From a virus, in the IMG/VR virus record IMGVR_UViG_3300033144_003431, positions 1-64,000 of that record: a stretch of 64,000 nucleotides of DNA; one strand, written 5' to 3'. Within the stretch, counting starts at the first letter, position 1, and each line of letters begins with the position of its first letter. A program made the translations under genes and the position numbers. Positions 21,326 to 29,994 of the stretch are shown in pieces. The notes under the pieces were generated by a model that did no database searches, was not told the DNA's origin, and worked only from the letters and a program-made list of their open reading frames with translations.

Positions 21326-22046
21326 AGAGCAAGACAAGATTGAAATCATCAAGCTAGGAGATATGGAAGCTGGTATACCTGCCACCGAAGAAGAGTTTGA
21401 AGAAGCTGTGACAGAACTACAGCAACCTGTACGCAATCCTATTATCACTCCGGGTGGTGATCCTGAGCGTTGGCCGTTGCTTGAAATGGCTTCTCAGCCA
21501 TGTCAAATCCCTATCACTGCTGCCGATGAGCAGGCGATCATTGACATGGATGCAATCCTGGACGCATTAGACGAAGAGGCGGCAGGATTAGCCGCTGTAC
21601 AGATTGGTTTTCCTCATAGGATTTTCTTACTGCGTAATGGTACAAACGAAGAAGGAAACCCTACCAACAACGTTTATGTTAACCCCAATGTTGTCGCCAA
21701 GAGTAAAGCAATCACCAAAGACGGTGAAGCGTGTTTATCTTTACCCGGTATGGGAGCTTTGGTTCCCCGCCCCAAGAGCGTTACTCTTCAATATTTTGAT
21801 CTAGACGGTAACGTTCAAGAAGAAACATTTACTGGTTTTTGGGCTCGTGCAGTTATGCACGAAATGGATCACCTAGATGGTCAGCTTATTAGCAAGTATA
21901 TTGAAGAACAAATGTCGAAACAGCCTAGTCGCACTAAGTTTGGCATGCGTATCACCCCTCATCGTACTAAAGTCATTGCACAGAGACGTGCAAAAAACAA
22001 ATGTGCCCGTGCTTCACGGAAGAATAATCGGGCCAACAGGGGGTAA
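21306..22046 (+). CDS. Peptide deformylase
   Basis: A 246-aa enzyme removing the formyl group from N-formyl-Met. Three hallmarks: EAAGLAAVQIG (motif 1), GEACLSLPGMG (EGCLS motif with Ala for Gly) and MHEMDHLDGQL (HExxH metal site). Longer than usual: an acidic N-terminal extension of about 45 residues and a basic C-terminal tail (RRAKNKCARASRKNNRANRG). Start could be 21306 or the Met at 21318. Phage deformylases are known; pairing with MetAP is notable. Confidence 0.9.
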   Translation: MNTNMNEEQDKIEIIKLGDMEAGIPATEEEFEEAVTELQQPVRNPIITPGGDPERWPLLEMASQPCQIPITAADEQAIIDMDAILDALDEEAAGLAAVQIGFPHRIFLLRNGTNEEGNPTNNVYVNPNVVAKSKAITKDGEACLSLPGMGALVPRPKSVTLQYFDLDGNVQEETFTGFWARAVMHEMDHLDGQLISKYIEEQMSKQPSRTKFGMRITPHRTKVIAQRRAKNKCARASRKNNRANRG

Positions 22047-22049
22047 AAC

Positions 22050-22724
22050 GTGCTCAAGAAATTTAACGCACCCACGCCAGTAAAGGGTCAAGAAGAATAC
22101 GTCAGATGTATGCGAGAAAACGATATCACTATCTGTACCGGCATTGCTGGTACAGGTAAAACGTTTCTTGCTATTGCCGAAGGCGTAGAAATGATGGAAC
22201 GTTCTCCAAAACGTGGTGGCATTAAGAGAATCGTAGTTATCAGACCCTATATCCAATCAAACACAGGTGAAAAGATTGGATCTCTTCCGGGTTCTTTGGA
22301 AGAAAAAGTATTGCCGTACGTAGAATCCATTAAGGATAACCTGCGTGCTTGTTTTAATAACGAACAAGACATTCAACAACTGATTGCTCAGAAGTTTGAA
22401 TTTACGGTACTGAGCATGTGCCGTGGACGTTCGTTCAATAATTGCTTCGTAATTGTTGAGGAAGCACAAAACGTTCCTCTAGATGGCGGAGCCATGAAGA
22501 TGATCTTGACTCGTATTGGCAAAGGAACCAAGATGGTTATTGCTGGAGACCTTGATCAGTGTGACATTGATCCATATAATAGTGCCCTTGCGGAAGCTGT
22601 TAACGTCTTGGATGATGTTCCGGGTGTTGGTATCGTAGAAATGGATGACATTGACACCGTGCAACGTAGTAAAATCGTCAAGGAAGTCCTTAAGGCGTAT
22701 AAGAGACACGAAGAACATGGCTAA
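22050..22724 (+). CDS. phoH: PhoH-like ATPase
   Basis: A 224-aa PhoH-family P-loop protein, GTG start. Walker A TGIAGTGKTFLAIAEG, RIVVIRPYIQSNTGEKIGSLPG, Walker B FVIVEEAQNVPL and GDLDQCDID are all typical. PhoH is common in large phages; the biochemical role (RNA or nucleotide related) is not settled. It follows deformylase by three bases. Confidence 0.88.
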   Translation: MLKKFNAPTPVKGQEEYVRCMRENDITICTGIAGTGKTFLAIAEGVEMMERSPKRGGIKRIVVIRPYIQSNTGEKIGSLPGSLEEKVLPYVESIKDNLRACFNNEQDIQQLIAQKFEFTVLSMCRGRSFNNCFVIVEEAQNVPLDGGAMKMILTRIGKGTKMVIAGDLDQCDIDPYNSALAEAVNVLDDVPGVGIVEMDDIDTVQRSKIVKEVLKAYKRHEEHG

Positions 22725-23265
22725 ACGAGTAATTCAAGAGTGTGATTTAACCAAACAGGAATATGATCCTGATGAAACGGTTATCATTACCATTAAAAAG
22801 AAAGGAAAGACCAAAGGACGTACCTATGATCTCTCCCCTAGTGCCGCTGCAAAACTTGAACAACAGTTAGTAGCAGGTTCAGACGCCGCGTTGGGTAACG
22901 ATTGGGCCTTCTTTAAGGTTCCTTCTAGTCCAACGCCTCCGCAACTAGACAACAACACCGTCTTTGGCGATCAAGCCAATGATGGTATTGAGGATGATTC
23001 TGATTTTGTAGCAGCCAAAAAGAAAGAGCTTCGTCAAGAAGGTATCATTGGCAGTGAGGAAGAAGAGAGGGAACTAGCTACTGGCCCCGTTAGCGAGGCT
23101 GTTGGTGCGGTTCAAAGTAAATGTTCGCACCTTAATAAAAGCGGTATTAAGGTGTCATCAGATCACAAAAAGTACCGCACCTGTAACTCATGTAACAAGA
23201 CCATCCTGGAACACAGTTCCAAGGATAGGCAAGATTACATGAACACTAAAGCACCTAAGGGATAA
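22717..23265 (+). CDS. Unrecognised 182-aa protein with faint Lsr2-like start and a zinc site
   Basis: Starts MAKRVIQECDLTKQEYDPDE; GKTKGRTYDLSPSAAAKLEQ faintly recalls the Lsr2 dimerisation domain. An acidic middle (DDSDFVAAKKKELRQEG, EEEERELA) leads to a C-terminal C4/HC-type site (KCSHLNKSGI, YRTCNSCNKTILEH). DNA or nucleoid binding is possible but weakly supported. It overlaps phoH by eight bases. Confidence 0.65.
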   Translation: MAKRVIQECDLTKQEYDPDETVIITIKKKGKTKGRTYDLSPSAAAKLEQQLVAGSDAALGNDWAFFKVPSSPTPPQLDNNTVFGDQANDGIEDDSDFVAAKKKELRQEGIIGSEEEERELATGPVSEAVGAVQSKCSHLNKSGIKVSSDHKKYRTCNSCNKTILEHSSKDRQDYMNTKAPKG

Positions 23266-23269
23266 TAAT

Positions 23270-23797
23270 ATGGAAAGAAAAAAGTGGATTGTACCGGCAA
23301 TTTTAACATTAATACTAGCTGGTAGTTCTATTAGCGGTTGTGTTTCAACCGAGAATGGAGAACAAGGTATCGAAGCTCTGGAAGGAATGTCAGAACTCGA
23401 ATACAGCAAGTGGAAGCTGTACATTCAGCTTGGCGTCAAGGTTGGTGGCAATCTTCTACTAGAAGAAGGTGCCGTGACCGAAGAGGAACTAGACCTAGCT
23501 GCATCTGCACTTGAGTTGGTTCGTGATCAGTCGATCATCACTGGTACTCAAGGAGTAATTGGACCAGCACTAGAAGATGTTGGTCTGACTAGCTCAGAGA
23601 TCCATGATCTACTGTCTATTCTAGAGCTTGAGCTTGCCTCTCGTGGTGCCCTTAGTTGGATCAACCCCGAGACTGGCTTGATTAAATTCTCTCCTCGTAC
23701 GCAGGAACTCTTGACCGCTGTAGCCGACTCGCTGCGTGCAGCAACGCTGGTTAGCGGTGAAGAACTACGAATGTACGACGAACTACAAGCTGAGTAA
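23270..23797 (+). CDS. Putative lipoprotein
   Basis: A 175-aa protein with lipoprotein signal: MERKKWIVPAILTLILAG followed by lipobox SISGC. The mature part is acidic and helical (EEGAVTEEELDLAASALELV, IHDLLSILELELASRG). Would be anchored in a membrane after signal peptidase II. It could act as an outer spanin or superinfection factor; neither is shown by sequence. One-base overlap with the next gene (TAATG). Confidence 0.72.
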   Translation: MERKKWIVPAILTLILAGSSISGCVSTENGEQGIEALEGMSELEYSKWKLYIQLGVKVGGNLLLEEGAVTEEELDLAASALELVRDQSIITGTQGVIGPALEDVGLTSSEIHDLLSILELELASRGALSWINPETGLIKFSPRTQELLTAVADSLRAATLVSGEELRMYDELQAE

Positions 23798-24309
23798 TGA
23801 TTACTGTCTTCGTCAATGAAGACGGTTACTATGTAACTGGGGAGAACGTTGATGTGACTCGACGTTGCTCCCCAGCTTTAACTGTTCGTGGTGATCGTAT
23901 CTTTCAAGTAATTCATCACGTATACAAAGTACTTTTCTTAGCTCTTTGTGAAATACGTGATATGAATATCAGGGATGACATTATGGTCTACAACGACAGT
24001 AGAATCGTTGATGAAATTAATGGTCTCGTAGAGCCGCTTGACACAACATGTGACGAATGGCTTAAAACATTAAATAGACATACCATTCCTAGCATCAAGT
24101 CCGTCGTGTTCTTTCGTAAGAAGCCCACGACTAATGTTAATACAACCGTAAATGATGCCCACACAAACATGTTAGTTGAACTCAGTGGGCCTGAACAACA
24201 AAAGATTGCCGAACGGGAAACCAAGCTCCGCGAGGCTCGTACTAAGAGTCGCAATCATAGACTTATAGATCGTCTTAAGAATGCTTGGTTTGGAGAAAAC
24301 AATGGCTGA
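23797..24309 (+). CDS. Unrecognised 170-aa protein, possible RNase H-like fold
   Basis: Begins MITVFVNEDGYYVTGENVDV. FLALCEIRDMNIRDDIMVYNDSRIVDEI resembles the beta4 segment of RNase H-like proteins (Y-D-S-x-x-V), but the catalytic acids cannot be assigned. The C-terminus is basic (ETKLREARTKSRNHRLIDRL). Low confidence in fold. Confidence 0.65.
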   Translation: MITVFVNEDGYYVTGENVDVTRRCSPALTVRGDRIFQVIHHVYKVLFLALCEIRDMNIRDDIMVYNDSRIVDEINGLVEPLDTTCDEWLKTLNRHTIPSIKSVVFFRKKPTTNVNTTVNDAHTNMLVELSGPEQQKIAERETKLREARTKSRNHRLIDRLKNAWFGENNG

Positions 24310-24550
24310 TAAAAGTACTGACCCTGCCCAAACATTAGATCGTATCTTTCGTGAACGTCTAGAACAATTCGAGGTTCCTGCGGAGATTCGTGCCGAGCTT
24401 CGTAATGATATTCTTGCGTTCTTTCAACGTCCTGAAGTGAAACCATTTGGTGCCGCTGTAATGACTGTCGAAGCGAGCATGGCTGCTGATCAAGCTAGAA
24501 AAAACAAGACAACTCAGAGTCCTGGGACGAACACGCCCAAGATCATCTGA
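24302..24550 (+). CDS. Unrecognised 82-aa protein, last plus-strand gene
   Basis: MADKSTDPAQTLDRIFRERL, then a helical region (EVPAEIRAELRNDILAFFQR, VMTVEASMAADQARK) and a polar tail. ATG 24302 overlaps the previous stop by eight bases. It ends just before the terminator hairpin. No family recognised. Confidence 0.68.
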   Translation: MADKSTDPAQTLDRIFRERLEQFEVPAEIRAELRNDILAFFQRPEVKPFGAAVMTVEASMAADQARKNKTTQSPGTNTPKII

Positions 24551-24571
24551 GTCTACTGATATAGAAATGGA

Positions 24572-24599
24572 AGAGGCGGCTGTTAGCCGCCTCTTTTTT
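24572..24599 (+). terminator. Rho-independent terminator at the convergence point
   Basis: AGAGGCGGC (24572-24580) pairs with GCCGCCTCT (24586-24594) around TGTTA, followed by a T run (24594-24599). It ends the plus-strand operon; the minus-strand operon ends at 24601 and reads into the same hairpin, with a weaker T-rich tail in that direction. Confidence 0.9.
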
Positions 24600-24600
24600 A

Positions 24601-24918
24601 TTATCCTTTACGCTCCATGCGTTCCAGCGTATCTTTCATCGCTTTCAAGCACCCAGTTAAGTCAGCCAACACACTTGTCTTATTCTTAACCAAATCGATG
24701 TAATCGTTGATCATCTCTTTTTGGTCAGATAGGTGAGAGGTATACTGTTCTTGCTGTTGTGCTTCTAGATTTTCGATACGTTTTTGAGCAGATTTGTTTG
24801 TACGTATCATAATTGTCAGTAGGATACCAAACGCTAATCCGGTAATACCATACTGTTCAATTAATGCCCCGACTATTGTTCCGGCAGACGGATCTACCTG
24901 TGCTAAAAACATCCACAT
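24601..24918 (-). CDS. Holin-like small membrane protein with coiled coil
   Basis: A 105-aa protein with an N-terminal membrane segment at about residues 18-38 (GALIEQYGITGLAFGILLTI) and a long coiled coil (NKSAQKRIENLEAQQQEQY, VLADLTGCLKAMKDTLERM). This layout resembles small phage holins or BhlA-type lysis proteins. AAGGAG precedes the ATG by about eight bases. It is next to tail fibre genes, a common site for lysis genes. No endolysin is visible here. Confidence 0.6.
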   Translation of the reverse strand: MWMFLAQVDPSAGTIVGALIEQYGITGLAFGILLTIMIRTNKSAQKRIENLEAQQQEQYTSHLSDQKEMINDYIDLVKNKTSVLADLTGCLKAMKDTLERMERKG

Positions 24919-24929
24919 ATCTATGCTCC

Positions 24930-26651
24930 TTATAAAGCTGTAAGCGTTCCTCTTCTAACGCCAATCCATTCTATTAGAATATTGCATCTACGTGTTACTG
25001 CACGTACAGAATTACCACCAGGAGAATTAGATAAAGTCATAGTCATAGCAACAATATCTCCAGCGTTAGCATCAAACATACATAAACCATTTGCAGTGTT
25101 AAATTTAAGATTCGTACTATCATTCAAAATACACGAAGCATCACTACCAAGGATTGTTTTAGCATTAATTTTGATAGCAGCATCAACACGTTGACCTGTA
25201 GAACCAGAGGTTTTTTCAGCACTAGCCGCATACCAAAGTCTATATAAGCCTGGAACCAATATTTGTATATCATTTATAGAACTACTAATAAAGTGACCAT
25301 CGGGAATGTTGTTGCCTGCTGATGTAAAATTAATATTGGTTGCAGATGTACTAAGTGTTTGATTGCTTGTATTGAAAAATTGACCTACACCAGAACCAAC
25401 AGATACATTAATGATACCGGAGCCAGTATTAATAACAGGAATACCAATACCAAGCGATAATGCTTGTGCTTCAGCCTGTGATGTAGGTGTAGTGATGCCA
25501 CCATGTAATGGTTCTTGACCATGTACAATCATATTAACATCACCAAGTTCTAAATCAGAAGATGGATATGTTAACAAGCCAGACATATTAATCTCAGCTT
25601 TATCACCATTGGTGCCTAATTTTAACTTATGATTACCGGCAGCAATCTGTAAATCTTGAGCACTATCAATAAAAATGGTTTGGCCATTATCATAGGCACG
25701 CTGAAGCGTGCCGGTATTGACAAACTCTATTTCATCAGATGCAATAACATCAATACTTATACCGCCGCCTTCTGTTAATGTAATATCTGCTTCAGTAGTA
25801 GGACTACCTACCTTGGCCCGAAGTGATCGAATGCCAGGAGCTTGCTCCTGAATCATCTGGAAAATCTGACCAGAATGAGGTATTGGATGGAAACCATCAC
25901 TATTAGGACCGCCTGCTGCATCATAGTTTGGGCTCCAGTGCCACGCTTCATGACCTCCAATGCCGCCTAGTCTATACTCAAGCTGGCCACTTCCACCAAA
26001 GGGTTGTAGCTTAGTTTGACCGCCAGCTTGAGCGTTGACACCAGCACTAACGGTAACATCACCCGGCCCAGCACTCAGTGTTGTGTTACCACCAACTGAA
26101 CTAGTGCCTAAATTGAAATTACCATTAGTAGCAAGGATTTGTATGTCATCAGTAGATGTAATATTGACGTTGTTGTCTGATGTAATGTTAACATCGCTAC
26201 TGGCTCCGTTGGCATCAATAATAATACTTCCATTAACGGAACGTAAATTAATGCTAGCTTCAGATAGTAGATCTAGTAAACCACTTGACTTTAATTGTAA
26301 TGGTAGACCATCAAGAGTTTGAATAACAACGTCTTGATTCTGAAACACTAAGCTATTTTTGAGTGCCTGTCCTAATCGTAAAGGAAAACTACGACCTCCA
26401 TCAAAAGAGAATTCTAATGATGGAATTTGTCCCGGTGACAAAGTTTCAAATACAATACCAGATTCATCTCTTCCATTGAATCTTATGACGCCAGAAGTAC
26501 CATGAATAGGATCATGGAACACTCCACTATTTTGATGGATGTGGTTAAAGGGACGAATTTCATCCCCAATAGGACAGCATGCAGTTTGATCAACACCAAG
26601 AGATGAAGATCCACTAGCTGCGGGCCAAATATCACCAATTACTCTAACCAT
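24930..26651 (-). CDS. Tail fibre/virion surface protein with C1q-like head
   Basis: A 573-aa protein. The N-terminal domain DEIRPFNHIHQNSGVFHDP is shared with the gene at 26653. A long Asn/Ser/Ile beta-repeat shaft follows (DVNITSDNNVNITSTDDIQI and similar). The C-terminal about 140 residues (FISSSINDIQILVPGLYRLW, then MFDANAGDIVAMTMTLS) look like a C1q/TNF-type jelly roll, a usual receptor-binding head. Probably a host adhesion protein. Confidence 0.78.
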   Translation of the reverse strand: MVRVIGDIWPAASGSSSLGVDQTACCPIGDEIRPFNHIHQNSGVFHDPIHGTSGVIRFNGRDESGIVFETLSPGQIPSLEFSFDGGRSFPLRLGQALKNSLVFQNQDVVIQTLDGLPLQLKSSGLLDLLSEASINLRSVNGSIIIDANGASSDVNITSDNNVNITSTDDIQILATNGNFNLGTSSVGGNTTLSAGPGDVTVSAGVNAQAGGQTKLQPFGGSGQLEYRLGGIGGHEAWHWSPNYDAAGGPNSDGFHPIPHSGQIFQMIQEQAPGIRSLRAKVGSPTTEADITLTEGGGISIDVIASDEIEFVNTGTLQRAYDNGQTIFIDSAQDLQIAAGNHKLKLGTNGDKAEINMSGLLTYPSSDLELGDVNMIVHGQEPLHGGITTPTSQAEAQALSLGIGIPVINTGSGIINVSVGSGVGQFFNTSNQTLSTSATNINFTSAGNNIPDGHFISSSINDIQILVPGLYRLWYAASAEKTSGSTGQRVDAAIKINAKTILGSDASCILNDSTNLKFNTANGLCMFDANAGDIVAMTMTLSNSPGGNSVRAVTRRCNILIEWIGVRRGTLTAL

Positions 26652-26652
26652 A

Positions 26653-27438
26653 TTAACAACCTAAAATAATGGCTTGTCCAGCTTGAGAAATATTGAATCC
26701 AATAGTAACCGTATTAGCATCAGTAATAATAATACTGTCTGGAAAAAGCATGTTAGGCGTGCCTTGAGCATCGAACACTTGGATACTAACGTTCGTAGTA
26801 TTGAGGCCATGGGTAACTGTCCACGAAGTAGCAGCACCAAAGGATTCCGTGTAGCATCGAGCCACAGAGCCAACATCTGTGTTGGAAGCAATAGTCATTG
26901 TTTGTCCAACGATATCAACAATAATACCAGAGGCACCCACGACACTGATGGAACCTTGGATTGTAGTACCGTTGAAGTCTGTCAGTTCGTTGACCACGCT
27001 ACCATTGAAGCCCTGGCTGGGGAAATCCCACAGTCCAGACAGACCAAGCTGATCAACAGCAAACTGAATCGGACTAGCGTTCGCAGTGTCAAAGATAGCT
27101 AGAAAGCCACTGCCTCCTGCGGAGGCAAGGTCGATATCACCAATTAAATCCGTATCACCAATGACGCCGACGCTACTAACGCCATTCGCACTGAGATTCT
27201 GGAAAGTCAAGCCGCCATCAACCGAGATTTGGAATGCACTAGCTTGCTGATTGAATCGGAATACACCCGACTGTCCTTGAACGGGGTCGTGAAAGACACC
27301 ACTGACCATGTGAACATGGTTAAATGGACGAATAGACGTAATATCGAATGCATTTTGTGCATTCGACTCTACATTGACACCCAGATTGGCAAAACCACTG
27401 GTTGTCGGTACTAAATCTCCATTAAACGGGAATCCCAT
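26653..27438 (-). CDS. Tail fibre/virion protein, paralogue sharing N- and C-terminal domains
   Basis: A 261-aa protein. N-terminal SIRPFNHVHMVSGVFHDP matches the 24930 gene. The C-terminal about 75 residues (CYTESFGAATSWTVTHGLNT, QVFDAQGTPNMLFPDSI, AIILGC) match the end of the 29062 gene (CFTESFTAVTSTTVTHNLGT, VVILGC). Modular tail-fibre organisation. AAGGAGAG ribosome-binding site before the ATG. Confidence 0.75.
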   Translation of the reverse strand: MGFPFNGDLVPTTSGFANLGVNVESNAQNAFDITSIRPFNHVHMVSGVFHDPVQGQSGVFRFNQQASAFQISVDGGLTFQNLSANGVSSVGVIGDTDLIGDIDLASAGGSGFLAIFDTANASPIQFAVDQLGLSGLWDFPSQGFNGSVVNELTDFNGTTIQGSISVVGASGIIVDIVGQTMTIASNTDVGSVARCYTESFGAATSWTVTHGLNTTNVSIQVFDAQGTPNMLFPDSIIITDANTVTIGFNISQAGQAIILGC

Positions 27439-27479
27439 GATGCTCTCCTTTTATACGACCTTCTTCGATATACAATACA

Positions 27480-28727
27480 CTACACAGACAGCTCTCGCCA
27501 GGCAATTGATCCTTCAATATCTGCATTTGCAGACAATGGCCTCACACATAGCACGAGCGTATCAGGTGTGCCATCAATAGCTGATCCAATACGAATAGCG
27601 TTATCCAAGGCGTCCGCGACAGAAATCGACCCGCCACCCTGGTTACTAGATTTGACCATACCACCCAATAGAACGGTACCATTTGTAACAGTATTCGCGG
27701 TGACACCAACAGCGGTTTGTATACAAGAGTTGGTCAGGTCACTATATGTGAACGTGCTAGCAACAGTAGGGTTTAAAATGATCAGCCATTCAAAATCATC
27801 AGCGGTTGCATTGATCACTGAGAGAGCTTCAACTTTGATACTACAATCTAAACCGCCTGATTTGAGCTGTATACCCACAACGGCATAAATGGTATTTGCC
27901 ACATTGGCATCAAGATGTGTGCCTTCTGTACTTTTGTAACGAATAATGCCGGTGTCTAGAACACCACCCTCGGAAATAATCGTAGAACAAATATGTTCAA
28001 TTTCCGACGCCGCACCCGTGCCATCGTTTTCGATTTCGTATCTCAACGGTAGATTGGGCGTGCTCATGTATACTTCTGTTGTATTGTTTGCGTTGAGCAC
28101 TTCATGACAGTAGATGGGAATACCATCGATCACAAAGCCAAAACGCACACGACCAACACCAAGCCATTCAAAATCCATTACAAGAATTTGTGCTTGAGTG
28201 GGATCGAGAGTAATACCCGACGATCCATTACCGTCCAGCGTGTCTAGGTTCCAGTTAGACTGTGTAGTAGGATCATCTACCGCTGATCCAGTAGTAGATG
28301 ACCTAATGACAAACTCTAGAGTTCCTTCATTATCACGTAGAAAAACACCATTCCCATCATTGAAGGCACCAAAGCCACGAGTAATACCAGTACCGCCGCC
28401 CAGGTGATCAAGTACACAGGTCATGAAAATGAGTTGACTCTTGCCGGGTTGGTAATTGAAACGCATAAACGTTTGACGAACGCGATTACCTGCCGTGTTG
28501 AGAGCAACCCCCATAGTAGTGGATGCAGTATTGGTGCTGTGCGTTGACGTAGTACCTGCTCCACTCACCTCTTGATCGTCCCATAGTAAAGGAGATGCAT
28601 CAAAAAGCTGAGTGGAATCAAAGATCGTCTGCGGATTAGAAACACGCAGACGGGCGAAAGCGTCGATACTGGCCGAATCACCAGTCTTGATAGCCGTAAG
28701 ACCTGCGGGATATTTATTGATACTCAT
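27480..28727 (-). CDS. Putative virion structural protein
   Basis: A 415-aa beta-rich protein: SASIDAFARLRVSNPQTIFD, QTFMRFNYQPGKSQLIFMT, ILVMDFEWLGVGRVRFGFVI, IYCHEVLNANNTTEVYM. The last segments recall lectin/LamG-like sandwiches seen in large-phage virion proteins. Located in the tail-fibre cluster and coupled to 28727-29062 by TAATG. Precise role unknown. Confidence 0.7.
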   Translation of the reverse strand: MSINKYPAGLTAIKTGDSASIDAFARLRVSNPQTIFDSTQLFDASPLLWDDQEVSGAGTTSTHSTNTASTTMGVALNTAGNRVRQTFMRFNYQPGKSQLIFMTCVLDHLGGGTGITRGFGAFNDGNGVFLRDNEGTLEFVIRSSTTGSAVDDPTTQSNWNLDTLDGNGSSGITLDPTQAQILVMDFEWLGVGRVRFGFVIDGIPIYCHEVLNANNTTEVYMSTPNLPLRYEIENDGTGAASEIEHICSTIISEGGVLDTGIIRYKSTEGTHLDANVANTIYAVVGIQLKSGGLDCSIKVEALSVINATADDFEWLIILNPTVASTFTYSDLTNSCIQTAVGVTANTVTNGTVLLGGMVKSSNQGGGSISVADALDNAIRIGSAIDGTPDTLVLCVRPLSANADIEGSIAWRELSV

Positions 28728-29062
28728 TAGCTTACCTCTGCTCCAAAGGCCGTGAACGTTAGTGCTGACGCACTAGAGGTTCTTACGGCTAGATTACCTG
28801 CTGAATCATCGAGAGCCATAAAGGTATCTAATTCAACGGTTGTATTGCCCTCGATTGTGACATCCCAGAAGATCGCTGTCGTTTCATCATAAGTAGTACC
28901 ATCATCATCAGCGAAGATACGAAACGTCACTCCTGTTCCTGTTGTGTTGCATACCCAAATTGACTTGACAATGCCCGTCACTCCCGCTCCAGGCGAGTAT
29001 AGTGACGCAGCCGTTGTATTCGCTGGCCTCAATTGTCCGAGTTGTTTTTCTTGTAATGTCAT
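28727..29062 (-). CDS. Small beta-rich structural protein, 111 aa
   Basis: MTLQEKQLGQLRPANTTAAS, then VKSIWVCNTTGTGVTFRIFA and a Thr/Ala-rich end. Such short beta-sandwich proteins occur next to phage tail fibres. TAATG junctions on both sides. Assigned structural by position and composition only. Confidence 0.65.
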   Translation of the reverse strand: MTLQEKQLGQLRPANTTAASLYSPGAGVTGIVKSIWVCNTTGTGVTFRIFADDDGTTYDETTAIFWDVTIEGNTTVELDTFMALDDSAGNLAVRTSSASALTFTAFGAEVS

Positions 29063-29994
29063 TAGCTCACCAATAGTGCGTATCGTCTACACTCTTCCGT
29101 GTTTGTATTAGTTCCACCGCATCCTAAGATCACAACCTTGCCAGTCTGTGGTGTGTTGAATTCCAAGATAACGTTGTTGAGATCTACAATGCCAACGCGA
29201 TCTGCGAACAGCTTGTTGTTTGAAGCATCAAAAATATCTACTACTACGTCAGTAGTCCCTAAGTTGTGAGTGACTGTAGTGCTGGTAACTGCTGTAAAAC
29301 TTTCAGTGAAACATAGCCCACTAGTAGATCCGCCGCCGCCGCCACTGACTCCAGATGCTCCAGCACCATCAATCAATAGCTCGTTCTCTGCTGAAACCGT
29401 GACAGTGACACCGTTCACCCCTGTAATTTCAATTACAGGGCCAATCTGCCCGTTGATAGAGCCAATGCCACCTGACGGTGTGATCAGCCCTGAAAGGGCC
29501 GCACCGTCTACGATGAAGTTTCCATCCACTTGCTCAACGTCAATACCATTGACACCAAGTACACCCGATTGAGTCGTTAGGAACGCACCACTTGTCCCGA
29601 TTAGAACTAAGCCATTCCCCAAAGGAGTAATCTGAATTCCACTGACACCAATGAGATCTATGTTTGGACCAGTGTCACCATTGATAGCGTTGATACCACT
29701 GCCGTCATGAGCAGTGATTAATCCAGATAGTGCTGCACCATTAACAACGAATTCACCAGTAACTTGATCAACATCAATTCCGTTGACGCCAATTACTCCA
29801 GACTGTGTAAGTGATCCATTGAACCCAATGTTGATAATGTTGGCGGCAACGGGAGAGATGATGATGCCACTCGTACCAACGAGAGTTATGACGGGGCCAG
29901 TCTGACCATTCAGATTTTGAATGCCAGAACTACCAGCACCGCCGCCACCGCCTCCGGTGCCACCAACTGATACGATACCACCAATGCTAACCAT
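29062..29994 (-). CDS. Repeat-containing tail fibre-like protein
   Basis: A 310-aa Gly/Val/Ile-rich protein with three tandem repeats of about 60-65 residues, each with GV(I/L)GVNGIDV(D/E)QV then (G/V)AALSGLIT and a GP.I...G..G(I/V) segment, forming a fibre shaft. The C-terminal domain (CFTESFTAVTSTTVTHNLGT to VVILGC) is shared with 26653-27438. It starts in a TAATG overlap with the homing endonuclease inserted upstream. Confidence 0.75.
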   Translation of the reverse strand: MVSIGGIVSVGGTGGGGGGAGSSGIQNLNGQTGPVITLVGTSGIIISPVAANIINIGFNGSLTQSGVIGVNGIDVDQVTGEFVVNGAALSGLITAHDGSGINAINGDTGPNIDLIGVSGIQITPLGNGLVLIGTSGAFLTTQSGVLGVNGIDVEQVDGNFIVDGAALSGLITPSGGIGSINGQIGPVIEITGVNGVTVTVSAENELLIDGAGASGVSGGGGGSTSGLCFTESFTAVTSTTVTHNLGTTDVVVDIFDASNNKLFADRVGIVDLNNVILEFNTPQTGKVVILGCGGTNTNTEECRRYALLVS

